64,000 nt of DNA from Beta vulgaris subsp. vulgaris (taxonomy: Eukaryota > Streptophyta > Magnoliopsida > Caryophyllales > Amaranthaceae). Both the position numbers and the translations under genes were made by a program. Below the pieces are notes generated by a model, which saw only the letters and a program-made list of their open reading frames with translations, was not told the origin of the DNA and made no database searches. Where the stretch lies: contig NC_079209.1 in the NCBI RefSeq assembly GCF_026745355.1, positions 7,790,984-7,854,983 on the forward strand. The letters are read 5' to 3'. Below are positions 31,128 through 42,677 of this stretch, one piece after another (the first letter of the stretch is position 1; every line of letters begins with the position of its first letter).

Positions 31128-33642
31128 TAGTGGTGTACGAAACAAATCTGACCGTTGGGTCAACCTGATTCTAATCTGACTTAAATCTGATTCGACTTGT
31201 GAGGGTCAATCCTCAGACCTAACTAAAACCTGACCTAGGATTACCCAGACATGATCGGCACCCAACAAGATTATATCCTGACCTGATCAGACAGACCTGC
31301 TTTCAAACGCGAACCCGGCCGTACTGAACAAGATATTACTAAAATTCAATTTTTTTTATATCTACGAAATCATTTAAATATATTAATTTATAAATTTGCT
31401 TATATTTAATAAAATAATTAAATAAAAAAATTAAATTACATTCAGTTTGAGGATTACACACTAATATTATGTATTGGTTTATATTTTTATTTTCATTTAT
31501 TTTTGAATTATTTGTGTAAATTGCTCTCTTGTTTTAAATTTTTTTGTTTGTGATCATAGTGGCTAGCTCACAAGTCACAACATGTATGATGTATGTATAT
31601 ACGTATAGTATATTAACATTTTTTGCTTATCCAAAATTTTGATGTAATTTTAGTACATGTCATAGTGTTGTAACTGTGGATGAGATTATTTGATCGCTTT
31701 TCGGCTATTAGTTTCTTAGTACTTACTAATGTCGTCTTATTAATTCTCGATCATGTCGCTTTGCATAATGCAAATGCTTCCATTAAATACTATAGTTTAA
31801 TTACTGCACAACATATAATTAAGATCTTAGCTTATTTGATTGAAGAACAAAGTTATATTAGGTAATTGAATCGTGTTAATATAATATTATAAATTAATTC
31901 AAAATACAATATCTATGTCAATGTCATACAAATTTACAAAAATCAAATTGCTGAATTTATAAGCAGCAAGCCAGTAACAACAACCACCAAAATCTTCAAG
32001 CCAGAAACAAACGCAGCAGCAGGCCACAAGCAGCAGCACCCAACAAATGCAGCAGCAAGCCACAAGCAGTAGCATCGAACAAGCAACAACATCCAACAAA
32101 CGCAGCAGCATCCAACAAGCAACAACAGCACAAGACCACGGTAATTAAAAAAAATCAGCATATACATAAAATGAAATAAATAAATAAAAGATATGAACTT
32201 CAAAAACAAAAATAAAGCATAATTCTAAAATATCTTGGAAACTCATACTCCCAAAAACAAAAATAAGCAGAATTTTAGAATATGAACTTCAATAAACTCA
32301 TCCTCCCAAAAACAAAAATAAGCAAAATCATGAAGGTTAACCTTTGACTATTTTTATACCATATAATAATTATATATTATATATATATATATTATATTAT
32401 TAATATATATATATAATATTATTTATATATATAAATATATATATATATATAATATATATATATATATGTGAGTCTACTATTTAACTTATATTACAATAAA
32501 GGTATTATTTAGATCTTATTGGATTTAATTTTAGAATATGAGCTTCAATATTATTTTGTAATATATATTTAAAGATGATAATGCTTTTTATACGTGGACT
32601 GAAAAACGTGAAATAAGAATTCAAAACTCAAACCAAAAAAATCAGCATATACATAAAACAAAATAAAATTTTATATTTATCAATTTCACATGAACTGAAA
32701 CTTGAAATCAGAAAAAAAAAAACAAAAGAAGTTCATCTTACATGAAACGAAAAAGATCAAGAAAAGAAAATGAAAAAATCAGACATGTTACCTAAAAAAA
32801 AGATAAAAAAAGGAAATAAAAGAATCATACATCTTACATAAAATAAAAAAGATAAAAAAAAAAGAGGAAATGAAGCAAACCTCATAAAAACAGTCGGACG
32901 AGGAGAGAGAGAAACACCAATGAGATTTTTGTGTTTTCCGGTGAGATCTTTATGCTATCCGGCAAGATCTATACGCTTTTTGGCAAGATCTTTACGTTTT
33001 CTGGCAAGATCTTTACGTTTGTCGCGAGATCTTTACGTTTTCGACGAGAAAGAGACGAAACCATTTGAGAACTCAAGAACTGAAAATGCTTTCCGGCGAG
33101 ATATATAAGTTTTCCGGCGAGAAAGAGACGAAACCAGTGAGAACTCAAGAGCAGAAAATGCTTCCCGGCGACATATATAAGTTTTTCAGCGAGAGAGTGA
33201 AGGAATGAAGAAGTTAGAGGCGTCGCTGATGAGAGAGAATGAAGGAATAAACAATTGAAGATGGCCTGACCAGGAGTTACCAAAAGTTGAATTGATGTCC
33301 AATAGCGAATGGACCCGATGTTTCACAATCATCGAAGTAAGGTCATTACTAATTCAAACCGAGTGCACTTGACTCAACTCAAGCATACATGAAACCTAAA
33401 TATGACCTGCGCAAACCCGGTAAAAAATATCTACCGACGATCATACCCGAGAATGGATCGACTTGTAAATGGAACGTTCAAACCTTTCCGGCACCCGGGT
33501 ATCACATGATTCAAATGTGTTCGACCCAGTTGAACAAAACCTGACCAATCACGTCCTGGAACACTGACTGTCAGAAACCAAACCTGTCCGAGTCTGACCA
33601 CGTTCGCCGTGGGTATACCCAGAACCTGTTTTGACACCACTA
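31128..33642. mobile_element. hAT-type non-autonomous element, 2.5 kb
   Basis: A perfect 8-bp target duplication GGATGGAG (31120-31127 and 33643-33650) flanks ends TAGTGGTGTACGAAACA and, on the minus strand, TAGTGGTGTCAAAACAGG. The subterminal regions are rich in CTGACC/GGTCAG motifs. The interior holds AGCAGCA-rich repeats (31965-32130), an AT microsatellite (32366-32467), A-rich sequence, and a repeated CCGGCGAGATCTTTACG-like unit (32925-33190). No transposase frame is present. Confidence 0.85.
32366..32467. repeat. AT-rich microsatellite
   Basis: TA dinucleotides with TATTA interruptions, inside the hAT element. Confidence 0.85.
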
Positions 33643-33650
33643 GGATGGAG

Positions 33651-34138
33651 GATCTGTATCAATAATCAACATTGCTCTCTTAAATTAATATATTTACGCA
33701 TAATTGTAAACTATAAGTACGTATTTGTAAAATTATATTCTACATAAGAAAAAAAAGCACCTAAAGTGTGAAATTAGGATCACGTAATTAAAGTTAAAAA
33801 AGAAAGTTTAAAATTTGAGGCTCTTTTAAATGAAAGGTTATGTTATATTGTTGTCCTTACATGTCCTAATAGACGACCTTTTCTACATGCAAAAACTATC
33901 AATACTTTGAGATGCATTATATATAAACCCGATCCTCCCCTCCGGCAAATTGAAGGAATGAAAAGTGAAAGAGTCAAAATTAGAGTACACGATGTTAAAA
34001 AAAATCAGTAAGGGGACATAAGTTTGACAAGATAAAATTTGTTGTACATTGGAACAATAAATATAAAGCAAATATCAAACAAGATAAAACTTTTTCAAAA
34101 TTTACGAAATTTTTTAGAGGACATCTTTTACAAATAAA
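33651..34138. other. unassigned intergenic DNA
   Basis: AT-rich, no gene or repeat boundary recognised. Confidence 0.4.
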
Positions 34139-34403
34139 ACTAGTTATTAGGCTCTGGCTATGCCCCAAATAACAAAAAATTTCATTTATTAATATTGTAT
34201 TTTGATATGATAACACTAAATACAACTTGGTCTAGTGGTTACAATTTTAGTACATGAACTTGAGGTCACGGGATCAAAACCTATACTATACAATTTTTAA
34301 TTTTTTTTATTGTACATGGATTACATGAACTAAAAGTCCTTAGAGAGAGCGCCATGTGGCACCGTTCCTGGTTTATGCACGCCTTTTAATATATTAGTAT
34401 AGA
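34139..34403 (-). mobile_element. non-autonomous Helitron, copy 1 of a tandem pair
   Basis: On the minus strand it begins TCTATACTAATATATTAAAA (from 34403, after an A) and ends with GGGGCATAGCC...CTAGT (34139), followed by T. This is the A/T insertion site and 3' hairpin plus CTRRT layout of Helitrons. The inside has a tRNA-like stretch and no Rep/helicase. Confidence 0.8.
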
Positions 34404-34667
34404 TTAGTTATTGCGCCCGGGTTATGTCCCGAATAAGAAAAAGTTTCGTTTCTTAATAGAATTCTTTATAATAACAAAACTAAATACAACTTAGTTTAGT
34501 GGTTAAGACTTTAGTATATGTACTTGAAGTCTCGGGATCAAACCCCTATACTATGCAATTTCTAAATTTTTTATTGTACATGGATTATATGAACTGAAAC
34601 TCTCTAGGGAGAGCGCCACGTGGCACCGTTTCTTGTTTATGCACGCCTTTTAATATATTATTATAGA
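34404..34667 (-). mobile_element. non-autonomous Helitron, copy 2 of a tandem pair
   Basis: On the minus strand it begins TCTATAATAATATATTAAAA (from 34667) and ends with a CGGG-ACATAA-CCCG hairpin and CTAAT, directly abutting the 5' end of the first copy. It is similar to copy 1 along its length, so the two are head to tail. The last base of one and the first of the other overlap by a T. Confidence 0.78.
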
Positions 34668-35023
34668 TTTTAAAAAACTATCTTTTAAACAAATTTCTTT
34701 CATAATATTACCAGATAATGATTTTCGTTAAAATTTACTATTTAACTTTGCCATTGACTTAGTTATGGTAATTTCGTAACATTCAACACCATTTGAAGCT
34801 CGAGCTGAAGAAATTTGCCCAGCAACTCATGAAGCAACTGTAGAAAAGTCTCATTAGTGGCATCACAAATATGGTGGTGAGAAGGTTGAAAAAGGTTACA
34901 TGACTACATATGCGAGTCTATGGTGGAATAAACGATCAAAAATTAACAATACTCATCATCTAATAGTATTTTGAAAAAAGTTCTTGTAAAGGGTAGTATT
35001 CTAAAAAAAAAAATTGGAGGTAG
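34668..35023. other. unassigned DNA left of the copia element
   Basis: No gene recognised. A GTAAAGGGTAGTATTCTAAA stretch near 34986 resembles a piece of the copia LTR next to it and may be LTR debris. Confidence 0.4.
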
Positions 35024-35160
35024 TATTAGAGTAACATTATATATATGTAAAGGGTAGAATGATCTTTCACTAGTCATAGGTCTGTACTGTAAACACTTTA
35101 TATATTGAATGCCAGGGTTAACCAAATCAGGTTAACACAATTATTCTCCACGCTTGTACA
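35024..35160 (+). repeat. copia 5' LTR
   Basis: Begins TATTAGAGTAACATTATA and ends CTTGTACA. It matches 41248-41380 with some substitutions and a small length difference near the start. Confidence 0.8.
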
Positions 35161-35166
35161 TGGTAT

Positions 35167-35795
35167 TAGCGGTATGGGTGGTTAACCGTCCCGAAATAAT
35201 ATTTCGGTTCGGTAATCGGAAGTTTCTTGTACGCTCTTTTTGTGAACTGTAATCGTTTAATCCGGTTACCGCCTAAGCGGTTAACCATTTTTTCGGTACG
35301 GTTTTTCGGTTAACCATTAACCATTATGTTTTATTTAATGTACATATATATTTTCAATTTTTTGTGCATATATTTTAATATTATATATACTCTAATATAA
35401 AATGTATTATAAAGTGGATAATAAATCAATTGGAAAACATAACTAACACTAAGAATTCACTTCATTTCCTAATTATAGTGTTTATATTAGTACTAGAGTT
35501 TTTGAATAATTACATACTTCCTCTAATTGTTGTAACTTAGCAACAAATATTAGAATTAATGTAATTGTTTGAAAATGTTTCACAACAATTAAATAGAGAA
35601 AAAAATATTTCGGTATTTCGGTTAACCGTTCACTCAAAAATCATAACCGTAACCGTACCGTTTAACCGCTAATTTTTTCAGTTTGGTAACCGTACCGTTC
35701 AAACGTTTTTTGTCGGTACGGTAACCACCCATTTAGACCGGGTTTTTGCTATTTCGGTACGATATTTCAGTTTTGGTTGTTTATGAACACCCCTA
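35167..35795. mobile_element. hAT MITE inserted in the copia primer-binding site
   Basis: A perfect 8-bp target duplication CATGGTAT (35159-35166 and 35796-35803) surrounds a 629-bp element. Its ends are TAGCGGTATGGGTGG and, on the minus strand, TAGGGGTGTTCATAA. GGTTAACCG/CGGTTAACC motifs recur on both arms. Removing the element and one repeat restores the continuous LTR end and primer site. Confidence 0.9.
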
Positions 35796-35797
35796 CA

Positions 35798-35810
35798 TGG
35801 TATCACAGCG
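35798..35810 (+). other. copia primer-binding site (initiator tRNA-Met type)
   Basis: TGGTATCACAGCG follows the LTR end TACA once the MITE is discounted. It resembles the usual TGGTATCAGAGC site complementary to initiator tRNA-Met, with small changes. Confidence 0.7.
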
Positions 35811-35870
35811 AAGGAAAAACAAATAATTTTTTTCCTCTCTTCCTGGCCTGTAGTCTACCCATCCTCTCTC

Positions 35871-37862
35871 ATGGATTCTGCCGCCGTGTCTTCCGCCACC
35901 TCTTCCTCCATGTTGTTCCCCCGCGTGTCTTTTTCTCCGGCCACCCAGCCGCAGAGCACCTTCGCTGGTTTATCCAGCCCACCGCCGATGACCACTGCCG
36001 CCGCTTCTGGTTTCACCAGCCTCTCGCCCGTCACAGCCGCTGCTGGCTTTCTCAGCCACACGCCGACGAATCCGGTCTCTTTCGCAGACATGACTACCTC
36101 ACCGTCGCACAATCCGCAACCGCGATTTTCCCCACGGATTCCGTTGGGGTTCCAACATTCGGCCCTCCAATTTGCGTCGTCTTCCTCACCGACGGTTGGT
36201 CTTTCGGTACCTTCCCCGATGTTCAGCCTCCCGCAGTTGTCTGCGCCTAATCTTACGAACTCGGTAACAATAACTCTTTCCTCTCCTGATGATTATCTTC
36301 TATGAAAAACACAAATTACTTGCCTTCTGCTTTCTCATCAATTGCTTGGTCTTGTTGATGGTACTACTGTTATTCCTCCTGCTACTGTAATTAATGCATC
36401 TGGTAATTCTGTTCATAATGTGCACTTTTATGAATATCTTCGTATTGAAGAACAAGTAAAATCCTGGATTTTCGCTACTTTGTCTCGTAATGTTTTTGTT
36501 GATGTTCATGATCTGCACACCTCTGTGGATATATGGAATAGATTACAATTTAGATTTATGCATGCAAGTGGCTCGTTCTATGGAATTAAAGGGACGTTTG
36601 TCTCGTATTAAAAAGACTGATTCCCAGTCTATAAATGGTTATTTACGTGAGATCAAGGTGATTGTTGATTTCCTTGCTGCCATTCAGTGTCCTGTGTCGA
36701 ACCAGGATTTAGTGCATTATACTCTTTTTGGTCTGGATCGTGATTCTGAGTATGATCACATTGTTACTACTTTGCTGCATTATCCGTTCCCTCTCGTTTT
36801 TGATGATTTGCGACCCAAGTTGCTCCTTCATGAACAACGTTTGAAAAATTTGAAGGATGGAACTGATTCCTCCTCTCATCATGCCTTACTCGCTGTTTAG
36901 TCTTCTGGTTGCTCCTCCAAGTCTAACTCTGGAGGGAGGAATAGGGGAAGAACAAGTAAAATCCTGGATTTGCGCTACTTTGTCTCGTAATGTTTTTGTT
37001 GATGTTCATGATCTGCACACCTCTGTGGATATTTAGAATAGATTACAATTTAGATTTATGCATGCAAGTGGCTCGTTCTATGGAATTAAATGGACGTTTG
37101 TCTCGTATTAAAAAGACTGATTCCCAGTCTATGAATGGTTATTTACGTGAGATCAAGGTGATTGCTGATTTCCTTGCTGCCATTCAGTGTCCTGTGTCGA
37201 ACCAGGATTTAGTGCATTATACTCTTTTTGGTCTGGATCGTGATTCTGAGTATGATCACATTGTTACTACTTTGCTGCATTATCCGTTCCCTCTCGTTTT
37301 TGATGATTTGCGACCCAAGTTGCTCCTTCATGAACAACGTTTGAAAAATTTGAAGGATGGAACTGATTACTCCTCTCATCATGCCTTACTCGCTGTTCAG
37401 TCTTCTGGTTGCTCCTCCAAGTCTAACTCTGGAGGGAGGAATAGGGGAAGAAATAACAGAAATCGAGGGGGTAACAATAATCGAAATTAGAATAATCGTG
37501 GTAATAATGGTGGTGGCAATGGGGGAAATAATAATTTTCGTGGCTCTGTAAACAACAACAATAATAATGCTAATCGGGGACGTTCCACTGGTATGAGTAA
37601 ATATTCTAACTTGTCATCCTCTAGTATGCCTTGCCTAGATTATATTACTAATGATTTGTCTTCCACAAGGAGTAATTCATCAAGTAGCAATGTAAACTCA
37701 ACCCCTATTTCCGATACTTGTGGTTTATGTTGGTTTCCAGGTCATCAAGCTGCTTATTGTCCTCAAAGATTCAATTCCAGCTTTGTTTCCTCTTCATCTG
37801 AAAGTTTCACTCGATCCTTAGCTGCATTTTCTATTGGTGGTGAAGCTGATGATTCAGTCTGA
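35871..37862 (+). pseudogene. copia gag, disrupted and duplicated
   Basis: A Ser/Thr/Pro-rich N-terminus (35871-36305) ends at a stop. A gag core follows (LLGLVDGTT..., then SMELKGRLSRIKKTDSQSIN...LREIKVIVDFLAAIQCP and YDHIVTTLLHYPFPL, through 36900). The segment 36447-36946 is repeated as 36947-37446. Then come a Gly/Asn/Arg-rich linker and a zinc knuckle (CGLCWFPGHQAAYC, about 37719-37760). Stops at 36303, 36898 and 37488, among others, and frame changes show it is non-functional. Confidence 0.85.
36447..37446 (+). repeat. 500-bp direct tandem duplication in gag
   Basis: 36447-36946 and 36947-37446 are nearly identical, in phase at 500 bases. The joints are at GAAGAA (36447, 36947 and 37447), a six-base microhomology. 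A few point differences exist, for example the first copy has a stop TAG at 36898-36900 where the second has CAG. Confidence 0.92.
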
Positions 37863-39240
37863 TACCCGGATTCGGGAGCTGCCTCTCACATGACTCCTCA
37901 GGATGGTAAGTTTTCTGCTAGAACTCCTTATACTGGGTCTAATTCTGTTGTAATTGGTAACAATACCTTATTCCCTATTAAAAGTACTGGTAATTTAACC
38001 TTAGAAACTACAAGTCGTCCTCTCTAGTTATCCTCTGTCTGTCATGAACCTAACTCGAAACATAATTTATTATCAGTTAACAAGTTGTGTCAAGAAAATG
38101 ATTGTGTTGTGAGTTTTAATAAAAAAAATTGTTTCTATTAAGGACCAGACAACGGGGGAGGTTCTGCTTCGGGGATCCGGTAAATAAGGTGTCTACCCTC
38201 TTCAGCCCAGTGTTGTCCCTCCTGAGACTCCCGTTCCTGCTTTCTTAGCAACTAAGGAGTCGGGTGACGTGTGGCATGCTCGTCTGGGTCATCACTCTTC
38301 TAGTATCTTAGGATCTTTATGTTCAAATAATTCTATCACATGTACTTCTAAGTTTCATGATGACTGTGTTGGATGTAAGTAAGGAAAGATACATCGCTTA
38401 CCTTTTGATTCAGTTGAACATATTTCTTCATATCCATTATACAAAATTCACAGTGATCTTTGGCAATATCCTGTTTTGTCAAATCAATTATATCGTTACT
38501 ATGTTGTGTTTGTTGATAATTTCTCGCGATATTTATGGATTTATCCTTTACTTCGTAAATCAGAAGCTTATTCTAAATTTCTTGTTTTTCAAAAGATGGT
38601 TGAAAATCTTTTTAATTGCAAGATTAAAATTTTTCAAAGTGATGGAGAAAGTGAATTCGATAATTCCCCTCTTCTACAACATTTTAGTGACAATGGCATC
38701 ATTTTTCAAAAATCTTTCCCCCACACTCCAGCTCAAAACGATGTTGCAGAACGCAAACATCGTCATATCATTGAAATGGCTCGTACTATGATAATTCATT
38801 CTGATCTTCCTGCTGAATTTTGGGTTGATGCATCATACACTGCCACCTACACTATTAATAGATTGTCAAGCTCGGTTTTAGGGGGTGTTTCTCCTTTTGA
38901 AAAATTATTTCATCATCCCCCTTCCTACCATTTTTGGAAAACATTTGGCTATGAATGCTTCCCCTTGTTTCTGCATTCTAAAAATCACAAACTACAACTT
39001 AAGTCTAAAACTTGTGTTTTTATTGGATATGCATTGGGTTATAAAGGGTATCGTTGCTTTGATCCTACTACCAACAAAGTGTTCACTAGTCGTCATGTTC
39101 TTTTTCATGAACATAAATTTTCGTATTGTGCCCTTGTTGGTCCTAATTCTACAGTGGCCTACACCTCTCCTTTGATCCTGGATTGTGATTGGAATCTCAC
39201 CAATGTAGCTCACGTGTCTTCCCCTCCCGTCATGCACTGA
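37863..39240 (+). pseudogene. copia protease and integrase
   Basis: Protease: a stop replaces the Trp before YPDSGAASHMT, which carries the aspartate of the active site. Later stops occur near 38024 and 38186. The integrase zinc-binding region (WHARLGHHSS...CVGCK) is followed by a stop near 38380. The catalytic core is largely intact in the 38476-39240 frame, with the Asp of HSDLW just before it (about 38453), QSDGE for the second Asp and NDVAERKHRHIIE with the Glu. Confidence 0.85.
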
Positions 39241-39829
39241 GTCGTGTCTGACCCAAGTCCTGGGTCTGCTTCGTCCATTTCCTCGAGTTTGGCTGCCCAA
39301 CCTCCATCTCATGGCCAGCCATTGCAAGTTGGGCCTCCTGCCTTGCCTAATCCAACTCCAGCGCATGCTCGGCATCTCCCCTCCCCTTCTGTCGGGCCCG
39401 CAGATGCTCCAGCGCCAGATGGGCCCCCCTCTCCCCTTTTGTTTGGACCGCTGGTCCTCCAACGCCTTTTGGATCGCCCCACACTCCTACTCTGTGTCCT
39501 GCCTGACCCGCTGACCCATTAGCGTTCGCTGGGTCACCAACCCACATGCCCCTCCCCTCGTCTTCACTCGCGGTCCCATTTGCTAGTCCAAGTGAGTCTT
39601 TTGCCTGTGTCACCTCAACATCTGGGCCTTCGTCTTCTTTGGACATGTCCCCCTCTCCTCTTATTGTCCAAAACCGTCACCCAATGGTCACTAGACTCAA
39701 AGATGGTGTGTCTAAGCCAATTTTTTTTTGAATTTAAAAACTGATGTTGTCGAGTCTAAACCCACTAATTTTAAACAAGCTTCTCAAGACTCTCGTTGGC
39801 AACAAGTTGGTACCTCGCAACTGTGATAA

Positions 39830-41104
39830 GAATTTACTTGGTTGTAAGTGAGTTTATCGGATTAAGTATAATTCTGATGGTTCTATGGAGCGGTTCAAAG
39901 CCAGACTTGTTGTTTTTGGCAATAACCAGCAGGCATGTATTGATTACTTTGAATACATTAGTCCTGTTGTTAAGCCTACTACTGTTTGCTTAGTCCTTAC
40001 TGTTGTTGTTTTTCTAAAATGGTCCATTCGTCAATTAGATGTCAAAAATGCTTTTCTTCATGGTTTTCTACATGAAGAGGTTTATATGCGTCAACCTCCG
40101 GGTTTTATTCATCCATCTAAACCTACTCATATTTGTCGTCTTTGTAAGTCCATTTATGGTTTGAAACAAGCTCCTAGAGCTTGGTTCTCTCGTTTCAGCA
40201 ATTTCCTATTATCTATTGGTTTCAAGTGCAGTAGTTGTGACACTTCTATGTTCACTCTTAAGTTCGTGGGCAAATTATCATTCTTATATTATATGTTGAT
40301 GATATTGTTCTTACTGGTAGTAGTCCTCCTTTTGTCACCAAATTCATTTATGTCCTTTCTTCTCAGTTTGCTATGAAGGATTTAGGAGATCTTCATTACT
40401 TTTTAGGTGTTCAGGTTGTGCGTACTCCCTCTGGTTAATCTTTGTCTCAACATAAGTATATTTCTGATTTACTTCGTAAATTCCATCTTCATAGTGTTAA
40501 ACCAGTTACCACTCATGTTGTCTCTAGAATAACATTGTCTCTACTTGATGGAGAGCTTCTTGCTGATCCCACATATTATCGTTGTATGGTTGGTGCATTG
40601 CAGTACTTAACTATGACTCATTCAGATATTGCTTATGCTGTTAATATGGTGTCTTAGTTTATGTATGCTCCTCGTACTACTCACCTTCATGCTATGAAAA
40701 GAATTTTCAGATATCTGTAGGGCACATTGGATTTCGATCTCTTCTTATATAGCAGCAGTTCTCCTACTGTTGTTATTGCCTACTTCGATGCAAATTGGGC
40801 AGGATGCCCTGACACACGACGTTCTACTACTGGCTATGCTATTTTTCTTGGGAAGAATCTGATTTCCTGGCGTTCGAAAAAACAACCTACTGTCTCTAAA
40901 TCCTCCACTGAAGCTGAATACAGGGCTTTTGCCTACACGGTTGTAGAAACCATTTGGCTCCAGCAACTTCTTGCTGACATTGGCCATTTTCTTCGTCGTC
41001 TTGTGATCGTCTATTGGGATAATGTCTCTGCTACTTATCTCACTGCTAATCCAGTTCATCATGATCGTAGCAAACATATTGATGTCGATTACCATTTTGT
41101 TTGA
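39830..41104 (+). pseudogene. copia reverse transcriptase and RNase H
   Basis: 39885-40376 reads [32 protein letters not shown] and GLKQAPRAW, typical of copia RT. The catalytic YVDD region falls where the frame shifts near 40295. 40442-40657 continues RT with MVGALQYLTMTHSDIAYAV. 40727-41104 is the RNase H domain (FDANWAGCPDTRRSTTGY, SKSSTEAEYRA, HIDVDYHF). Frameshifts and stops break it into at least three frames. Between integrase and RT (39240-39830) is a Pro/Ser-rich linker. Confidence 0.88.
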
Positions 41105-41247
41105 GAAATGGTTGCCAAGGGAGGTCTTATTATTCGACATGTTCCTACACAATCTTAGGTTGCTGATATTTTTACTAAGGGCCTATCTACTGACTTGTTT
41201 ACTAAACATCGTACCAATCTATCCGTTGTTTAAAGATTGAGGGGGGG

Positions 41248-41380
41248 TATTAGAGTAACATTATATGTAAAGGGTAAAATGGTCTTCTACTAGTCATAGG
41301 TCTGTACTGTAAACACTATATATATTGAATCCTAGGATTAATCAAATCAGGTTAACACAATTATTCTCCACACTTGTACA
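41248..41380 (+). repeat. copia 3' LTR
   Basis: Starts after the purine tract GAGGGGGGG and ends CTTGTACA. It matches the 5' LTR. Confidence 0.8.
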
Positions 41381-42125
41381 TGTAAATTTTTTTTAAAAAA
41401 AAGTTTCGTTTAAAATGTCGTTTCTTTGAGGTTTTTCCAAAAATTTAAGATCATAACTTGTGTAAATTTTGTCAAAGTATGAAAAACATTATTCGCTAGT
41501 ACTAGCTCCTCCTATCATTAGTAATTTACTAAGTTTTTAGAACGGATTTTTCACCAAATTTCTATGAGTGTTTTTTTTTTCTACCAAATATCCCGACGCT
41601 TTTTATGTTCACCATATATAGCACTCAGTTTTATACAAAATATCCTTCTGACTAACGGAAGCCTAACTCTATTAGATAGTAACTAATCTCTAATTATGTT
41701 GAGTAAGCTTAATTCACCCTAATTACCCCATTTTCTCTCTCCCTACAAAACTCTCTTTGCTCAACACCATACCTCTCACCTCCACCACTAGCCTTTGCAC
41801 CTCTTCATAACACTTTATTTTGATACTCGTGCCTTAATTTATTTCATACAAAGAATATAGCTATTTGGATATTGGACCTAATCTGGTGTCTGAAAATTCG
41901 AATTGAGTTGGTTCCAACTCAAAATTTGATTGGTTTGGATTTGAAATGAAAAATTGAAACCCAAATTTTGTCTGGAGTGGATTGGAATAGGCCTGAATGC
42001 AAACTGTATGTACCCCAATTTTTTTTGCAAAGCTTAGATTACCAGATGGTGGACAAAATCCTCCTTGAGATGGAGAGCCCTTGCCTGTTATAGCCTCTCC
42101 TTCTTGCTTGCTTACTTAAATCTTA
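41381..42125. other. unassigned intergenic DNA
   Basis: No gene or clear repeat boundary. 41690-41810 is pyrimidine-rich. No support for coding. Confidence 0.4.
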
Positions 42126-42337
42126 TACTTCCTCCGTTTCTTTTTACTCGCTACACTTCTCATTTCACGGACTCCTAGGCAATTTTCGGAGAAGAGAGAG
42201 GTAGAGAGTAAAAAGAAAAGGGACCCATGTGGGGAGGAGAGAGATAGATAGTTTATTGCCCAAAAAAGAAGTGTAGCAAGTAATGTGAAACTTCCCATAA
42301 TGGAAAGTGTAGCGAGTAAAAAGAAACGGAGGAAGTA
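42126..42337. mobile_element. Stowaway MITE (Tc1/mariner)
   Basis: Near-perfect 31-bp terminal inverted repeats (CTTCCTCCGTTTCTTTTTAC... on the left, same on the minus strand at the right) with TA on both sides. 212 bp, non-coding. The well-preserved arms suggest a recent insertion. Confidence 0.93.
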
Positions 42338-42677
42338 TTAGTTAAGTTTTTTCCTTTTTTTTCTAGGGTTTTTATGAGCTAATTCGTGTATAGATGCGTG
42401 TAGTGAGGCAAAGAACTTGAAAGCAAGTATATGGATCTGTTCCAGCTGTCTATGGCTAGGCAACAATGAATTTACTAATAGAATTACAGATCTAGATAAA
42501 GTTCTTTTTTATATAGATGTAGTTGATAAAAAGACTAGCTAAGCAATGATTAAACTAAAAAGAAATATTTGTAAAAAAAACACATGATCCTTTATTAAAT
42601 GGATCCTATCGTGGTGTGATGACAGTTAATAAGCACGATAAATGACATCCAATTACTTTTAGACTATGATTTACATA

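Larger units (their letters stand above)
35024..41380 (+). mobile_element. Ty1/copia retrotransposon, degraded
   Basis: Two short LTRs (35024-35160 and 41248-41380, about 135 bp) enclose gag, protease, integrase, reverse transcriptase and RNase H in the copia order. A purine tract (TTGAGGGGGGG, 41237-41247) precedes the 3' LTR. The primer site has been split by a hAT MITE, gag has a 500-bp tandem duplication, and several stops and frameshifts interrupt the polyprotein. No target duplication is evident at the outer ends (GGTAG versus TGTAA). Confidence 0.9.

Noticed and set aside
35777..36250. 157-residue frame overlapping the copia gag start
   Set aside because: Shadow of the Ser/Pro-rich gag N-terminus in another frame.
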